A stretch of 50,380 nt of DNA from a virus. Position 1 is the first letter of the stretch; each line of letters starts with the position of its first letter. The stretch spans positions 1 through 50,380 of the IMG/VR virus record IMGVR_UViG_3300045952_000042; one strand, given 5' to 3'. The position numbers and the translations under genes are program-made. The notes under the pieces are model-generated. The model saw only the letters and a list, made by a program, of their open reading frames with translations, had not been told where the DNA came from and searched no databases. Below are positions 46,361 to 50,380 of this stretch, in pieces.

Positions 46361-47746
46361 CTAGGTGAACGTTCCGTACAAGGCGTCGGAGATCCACTGC
46401 GCGGCCTGAGTACGCCGCTTCTGGTAGTTGATGCTTCGAACGATCTTGAAAGCCGTGCTTTCCGTGCCGAACATCGACATAAGCGTCGCACTGGCAGCAG
46501 TCGGAGTATCCGACGCACCAGCAGGCGCAGTGTCTTGCTCGATCGTGGCCTCGCGGCTCAAACTGATCTCGACCGTATCGTTCCCGATGCGCCAAATCTC
46601 CGACGGCTTCACCATCACGATCCACGTCGCGCCGACGTTGTGACCGGTGACCACCGGCAGACCGCGCAACGTGCCGCCGTTCGGCGTAACGCCCGGGAAC
46701 TCGTCCTGACCGAGCGCGTTCGTCATCAAGCCAATCCCAAGAGCCAGGTTCGGATGCATCACGAGATACAGACCGTCCGTCGGGATCTTGGCGCTGATGA
46801 ATGGCGCGTACAGCTCCTTCAAGTCTTCGCGAACCGCGGTGCCGTCCTGGCCATTCGAGCCCAACGCCGTGACGCTGTTCAGCAGGCCGGCCGGAGAAAC
46901 GCCCGAAGACGCTGCCGCGTTGCTGATGAACGTCGAATCGATGCGCTGTGCCGCTGCGTTAACCAAAGAGTCCCGCAGCAACATCTCCGCCGAGGGGCTG
47001 GAGTCGCGAATCAGCTCGTTCGATGAAACCGTGATCGCTCCAACCTTCAGCGGACTCAGATTGACCGTGCTGAAGCTGGCGGCCGATGCCGGAATCGACT
47101 TGCTTTCACCAACCCAGAAGCCCGTGGCGGCGCCATCCTGGCCCTTGATGGTGACGAGGGCTGGCACCTGTCGCAACGGTAGCCGGTCATAGACCGTCAC
47201 CGAATACAACAGCTCGATGAAGTCGCCCATGTAGCGGCTGTCCGCCGTCACGAGCTCCGCACCTTCCTCGCCCGACCCGGAACCGTGGCCGACTACGCCC
47301 GTCTTCGTCACGATGCCATGCTTGAGCACGTCGACGAGCAACGGACAGTCCTTGCCCCAGCGCTGCTCTGCGATCTTCCAAGCCGGAACCTGGAAGCTGT
47401 CCATCTGCGACAACGCCGCAGCGATGGCTTTGCGCACGAAGAACTGGCCCTTAAAGGCTTCGTCCTTGTCCGAGTGCTTGCGCTGCAAGATCATCGGCAC
47501 CGCGGGCTTGACCGGCGACGGCACAACCGCCTTCGCGGTCCCGGCATCGAGCGCCTCCATGTCCGAAAGCCGCTTCAGATGCGTGTCGATCGCGCCGAGC
47601 TCGGTCTGCAAAGATCCGTACTCGGCATCCTCGGCCTCATCCAGCGTGCGCCCCTCGGCCTCTGACAGCGCCATGATCGCTTTCAAGCGATCGACGCTCT
47701 GTGTGCGCTTCAAGGTGTAAGCGCGAATCTGCTCTGCAGTGTTCAT
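46361..47746 (-). CDS. HK97-type major capsid protein
   Basis: A 461-residue protein. The first about 100 residues are a coiled-coil delta domain (LKAIMALSEAEGRTLDEAED, TELGAIDTHLKRLSDMEALD) that the prohead protease would remove. The mature part has the HK97 fold order: VYDRLPLRQVPALVTIKGQD, VNLSPLKVGAITVSSNELIR, ALGSNGQDGTAVREDLKELY, YLVMHPNLALGIGLM and ESTAFKIVRSINYQKRR. It has AGGAG about ten bases before the start. It assembles into the head. Confidence 0.94.
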   Translation of the reverse strand: MNTAEQIRAYTLKRTQSVDRLKAIMALSEAEGRTLDEAEDAEYGSLQTELGAIDTHLKRLSDMEALDAGTAKAVVPSPVKPAVPMILQRKHSDKDEAFKGQFFVRKAIAAALSQMDSFQVPAWKIAEQRWGKDCPLLVDVLKHGIVTKTGVVGHGSGSGEEGAELVTADSRYMGDFIELLYSVTVYDRLPLRQVPALVTIKGQDGAATGFWVGESKSIPASAASFSTVNLSPLKVGAITVSSNELIRDSSPSAEMLLRDSLVNAAAQRIDSTFISNAAASSGVSPAGLLNSVTALGSNGQDGTAVREDLKELYAPFISAKIPTDGLYLVMHPNLALGIGLMTNALGQDEFPGVTPNGGTLRGLPVVTGHNVGATWIVMVKPSEIWRIGNDTVEISLSREATIEQDTAPAGASDTPTAASATLMSMFGTESTAFKIVRSINYQKRRTQAAQWISDALYGTFT

Positions 47747-47820
47747 TGACTCGTTACTCCTGAACGAATGAATCCCGCCCGACCTTGCGATCGGGTTCCT
47801 GATTCGGCCAACGAGCCGGG

Positions 47821-48387
47821 TTAGAGGTAGACAACCCCTTTGCGGGTCTCGCGGCGGACGCGCCGCAGAAGATGCTCGTCAAGCTGCACAACGTGAGGAC
47901 GGCCGGACGCGGCTAGTAACTCACGGCTGATCGACTTGACGACGGCAATCGACGCATCGGCATTGGCCGGGATCGTCACGAGCGACGTCTCGAGCCATTC
48001 CCATGCGGTAAAACGAAAGCTGAAAGTGTCCTCGATCTGTGCGCTTTCCAGCGGCTTGAACCCGATCGAGAACCCCTTGATCAATCCAAGCTTGACGGTT
48101 TCCCAGGCTTCGTCGAGTCGCTCGATCAATGTCTTTGATTGCGCAGCCTTGAACACGCGCGCCTTGATCGGAATACCGCTTTTAGTCGGCTTGGCATAGA
48201 ACACTTCACCGACCGGCACGTCGCTCATGTGTTGCCACAGCAACGGCATCGGCAGCTTAAACTGTGCACCCATGGGCTCAACGATATCTCCCATTCTGTC
48301 GGGCGACGGCGTCGTTGCAATCCCTTCGACAATCCGCTTGTCGTCGTCGAAAGACTTGAGCTCGAGCAGTCCGTATGCGCGATTCAT
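47821..48387 (-). CDS. prohead protease
   Basis: A 188-residue serine protease of the HK97 type. His53 lies in MPLLWQHMSDVPVGEV and Ser107 in GLIKGFSIGFKPLES, the standard catalytic pair; the start GIATTPSPDRMGDIVEP is characteristic. It matures the capsid by removing the delta domain. It lies between large terminase and capsid. Confidence 0.92.
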   Translation of the reverse strand: MNRAYGLLELKSFDDDKRIVEGIATTPSPDRMGDIVEPMGAQFKLPMPLLWQHMSDVPVGEVFYAKPTKSGIPIKARVFKAAQSKTLIERLDEAWETVKLGLIKGFSIGFKPLESAQIEDTFSFRFTAWEWLETSLVTIPANADASIAVVKSISRELLAASGRPHVVQLDEHLLRRVRRETRKGVVYL

Positions 48388-48394
48388 GGCTCAC

Positions 48395-50068
48395 CTATAC
48401 GAAAAACGTCTGATACTGTTTCTTGCGGGGTTTCGGATTCATCGCCATCAAGGCGACCGCATCGAACGTCGCCATTAGCGGGTCGATCTTCGCAGAGCCC
48501 GCTGCTTGCTTCGTGATCAGCACCGCATTGCCCCGCGGCTCGACCCGCGCATTCCCAACGCACCAACTCATCAGCGGCTGCCGTCCGTGGACGAGCGCCT
48601 TCTCGGCGAGTTTCCGTTCTGCCGTCTTGATCGCACCCACCAGCCGCCAGCCTTGCGGAATCCCGACGATCCGGTCGTGCGCGATTTCCTGATCGACCAC
48701 TGCATCCAGAATCGCACCGATTCCCGCCTGGTCGACGCCGACCTTGTCGAGCAACTCAGAATCCTCGATCTGCCGCACGTACTGCGCTACCTGCTCGACG
48801 TCCTCTCCGATGTCCTTGACGATGGTCAGATCCCCGTCGCGCTCGAAATCCCGAAACCGTTCGGCCTGCTCTTTGCGCCGCTCGAGCACGATCGGATGGA
48901 TCCAGGCGTGTGACCAAAGCAACCAGCGACCGGTATCGATCTCCCGACCAATCACCGCAAACCCGAGCATGTCCTCCAAGCCACCCCCGTCGATCCCTAC
49001 CGTGACCACGTCGCTACGGTCGAGCAACTCGGCGAGCTCTAGCCGCTCAATACCACTCGACTCCCAGAAGTCCGCACCGACCCACCGGTCGGACCGCAAC
49101 GCCAAACCGATCTCGACGTTTAAGTGTTTGGCGACGAAGCCACACATCGACTCCTCGCCAGCTCTTTCAGCCTTTCGGAATTCACGTTCAAGAAACTCGC
49201 GGTCGACCGACGAGCCAAGATTCGGATTCGTGACATAAAACAGTTTCGGGTCGCGGTAGCTTTTGTCCTCGACCATCGCCGGCGGAAACTCGTACAGCAC
49301 CGGCAAGAACCGATTGTCTTTGACGACCCCGTCCCGAACATCGCGGGCATAGTTCAACTTTTGTCTGAACACACCAGCCGGCGGCTCATCCGACTGCGTC
49401 GACAGGTAAATGACAAATCCTTCAGGTCTGGATGCCAGTCCGCCTGTCGCCTCACGCAGCATGTTCTCGGCGTTCGGCCGCTTGCCAAAAAGCCAAAGCT
49501 CATCGACCAGGATCCCGCTCGCCTTCTTGCCGCCGACCGCCTCGTCATCCGCGGCAATGACTTTCAGGCTCGCCCACGTCGTGCGATGTGTAATCGTCCT
49601 CGTGTGCTCCTGCACATGGAGCAAGGTGGACAACTGCTCGTCGACCTTCACCATGTCCCGGGCTGGATAGAAACTGTTGTTCGCGATCTCGATCGTCGGC
49701 GCCAAGATCAAAAACTCTGCGGACTGGCGCCAGTTCCTGATCAGAGCTGTCAGCATGATCGCCGCAGCCAAGGTGCTCTTGGTGTTCTTCTTGCTGACCA
49801 GCAGGAAAAACTCCTGAATCAGCCGCCGCCCTTGCTCCGCGTCATAGGCGCCGAAAATCGTGTTGACGAACTCCATCACCCACGGCCGCGCCACTTGCGC
49901 GAACGTCGGCTGTCCCGCGACGTCGACAATCGAAAGATCATTGAAGATATCGAGCGCAGCCTTGGCCTCGTCCGGAAACAACACCGGCACCGGAATGATC
50001 GACCCGCCAGGCTGCATCACCCGACTCGACCAATCCGCCGAGCTCGTGCTCCACTCGCAAACGTTCAC
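48395..50068 (-). CDS. terL: terminase large subunit
   Basis: A 557-residue packaging motor. The ATPase half has a Walker A-like FLLVSKKNTKSTLAA at residues 88-102, with the variant KKNTKS, and a Walker B GILVDELWLF at about 185-194. The nuclease half has VGIDGGGLEDMLGFAV near 345, VDQAGIGAILD near 448 and KIDPLMATFDAVALMAMNP near the end, where RuvC-like Asp residues belong. It starts at GTG 50068 in a GTGA overlap with the small subunit. It cuts and pumps DNA into the prohead. Confidence 0.93.
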   Translation of the reverse strand: MNVCEWSTSSADWSSRVMQPGGSIIPVPVLFPDEAKAALDIFNDLSIVDVAGQPTFAQVARPWVMEFVNTIFGAYDAEQGRRLIQEFFLLVSKKNTKSTLAAAIMLTALIRNWRQSAEFLILAPTIEIANNSFYPARDMVKVDEQLSTLLHVQEHTRTITHRTTWASLKVIAADDEAVGGKKASGILVDELWLFGKRPNAENMLREATGGLASRPEGFVIYLSTQSDEPPAGVFRQKLNYARDVRDGVVKDNRFLPVLYEFPPAMVEDKSYRDPKLFYVTNPNLGSSVDREFLEREFRKAERAGEESMCGFVAKHLNVEIGLALRSDRWVGADFWESSGIERLELAELLDRSDVVTVGIDGGGLEDMLGFAVIGREIDTGRWLLWSHAWIHPIVLERRKEQAERFRDFERDGDLTIVKDIGEDVEQVAQYVRQIEDSELLDKVGVDQAGIGAILDAVVDQEIAHDRIVGIPQGWRLVGAIKTAERKLAEKALVHGRQPLMSWCVGNARVEPRGNAVLITKQAAGSAKIDPLMATFDAVALMAMNPKPRKKQYQTFFV

Positions 50069-50343
50069 TTGACCGCAACGAGCCTTGGCTGCGACGCCGG
50101 AGCGAGCTTGCCCTTGGCCACCGCCGCCGCATCCTCGATCCTCGACTCTTTCTTGCCACCCTGGTCCCGCTTAGGATGCACGTACTGCGCAGCTGCCACC
50201 GCCGCACGTACCCGCAGTGACTTCGGCACCTTCGGATCGTTCATGACCGACAACAGATACTCGAGCGGCTTTTTCTGCTTCCCAGTCTTGCCCTTACCCT
50301 TCTTGCTGCGCTGCACACTAACGGTCTCGTTTTCGTCTCTCAT
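50065..50343 (-). CDS. terS: terminase small subunit
   Basis: A 92-residue protein with a Lys-rich N-terminus (RSKKGKGKTGKQKK) and a helical core PLEYLLSVMNDPKVPKSLRV then RAAVAAAQYVHPKRDQGGKK. The PLEY-L-x-V-M-N-D-P...A-A-P/Q-Y-V-H-P pattern is frequent among phage small terminases. It is directly upstream of and coupled to the large subunit and lies at the end of the window. It recognises the packaging site. Confidence 0.82.
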   Translation of the reverse strand: MRDENETVSVQRSKKGKGKTGKQKKPLEYLLSVMNDPKVPKSLRVRAAVAAAQYVHPKRDQGGKKESRIEDAAAVAKGKLAPASQPRLVAVK

Positions 50344-50380
50344 AAGCTATTGAAAGGTGAGATTTTTTTCCTCGCATGCA
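50344..50380. other. genome end, candidate cos region
   Basis: The 37 bases before the small terminase, together with the seven bases beyond the HNH stop at positions 1-7, would form the HNH-terS intergenic region if the ends are joined. Purine-rich and T-run tracts (ATTTTTTTCC) are visible. In HK97-like phages cos lies here. No repeated terminus was seen, which fits a cos end or an arbitrary opening of a circle. Confidence 0.35.

Noticed and set aside
49124-50353. 409-codon plus-strand open frame opposite the terminase genes
   Set aside because: It is antisense to the well-supported large and small terminase genes and is Arg/Pro/Leu rich, as expected for the shadow of a high-GC coding strand.
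1-50380. tRNA genes, rRNA genes and insertion sequences
   Set aside because: No cloverleaf-like GGTTCGA patterns with matching arms, no transposase and no rRNA-like stretch were recognised while reading; absence is not proved.

Overview
The window looks like an essentially complete temperate siphophage genome of about 50 kb, written in reverse of the usual convention. It carries a full HK97-type head set (small and large terminase, prohead protease, major capsid protein, portal), a siphophage tail set (major tail protein, frameshifted tail assembly chaperone, tape measure, tail-tip protein), a tyrosine integrase, a repressor/Cro switch and lysis genes. The HNH endonuclease at the very start and the small terminase at the very end are neighbours if the sequence is closed into a circle, or are the two cos-proximal genes of a linear genome as in HK97. 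Heptosyltransferase-like genes, an M15 endolysin and high GC content suggest a Gram-negative, probably proteobacterial, host. No database search was possible; family names come from motifs and from recall of the families.

Layout, right to left in late-gene order: 50.3-44.7 kb (minus), terminase, protease, capsid, portal. 44.7-40.1 kb, a collagen-like carbohydrate-binding protein followed by two Maf/DUF115-like proteins, two GT9-type glycosyltransferases and a methyltransferase, overlapping head-tail connector genes. 40.1-35.5 kb, head completion and tail genes. 35.5-35.0 kb, a plus-strand secreted-protein gene set into the tail operon (a moron). 35.0-27.5 kb, tail-tip protein and two tailspike/fibre proteins. 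27.5-25.4 kb, membrane and lysis genes. 25.4-15.9 kb (plus), a long early operon of small genes, including putative zinc-binding and membrane proteins, a Cas4/RecB-like nuclease, a GHKL ATPase and the integrase. 15.9-15.4 kb, a repressor gene flanked by divergent promoters and palindromic operators. 15.4-11.7 kb (minus), Cro-like, ribbon-helix-helix, replication initiator, helicase loader, nuclease, DUF1367-like and Q-like genes. 11.7-11.5 kb, two tandem terminators. 11.5-0 kb (minus), a second large module of fibre and adhesin genes ending in HNH.

This is lambda logic with rearranged blocks. The repressor sits between a leftward cro-O-P-nin-Q operon and a rightward recombination/integration operon. 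The Q-like protein probably acts at the two terminators just downstream of its gene, letting late transcription run through the fibre module, HNH, across cos, and on through head, tail and lysis genes. The lysis genes lie where lambda keeps its side tail fibres, and fibre genes occupy lambda's lysis position.

The most unusual parts are the apparent virion-glycosylation cassette built around the collagen-like protein, the GHKL ATPase module with its own palindrome-rich promoter region, the secreted moron inside the tail operon, a canonical A AAA AAC frameshift site, and an island of plus-strand ORFs inside the lysis cassette.
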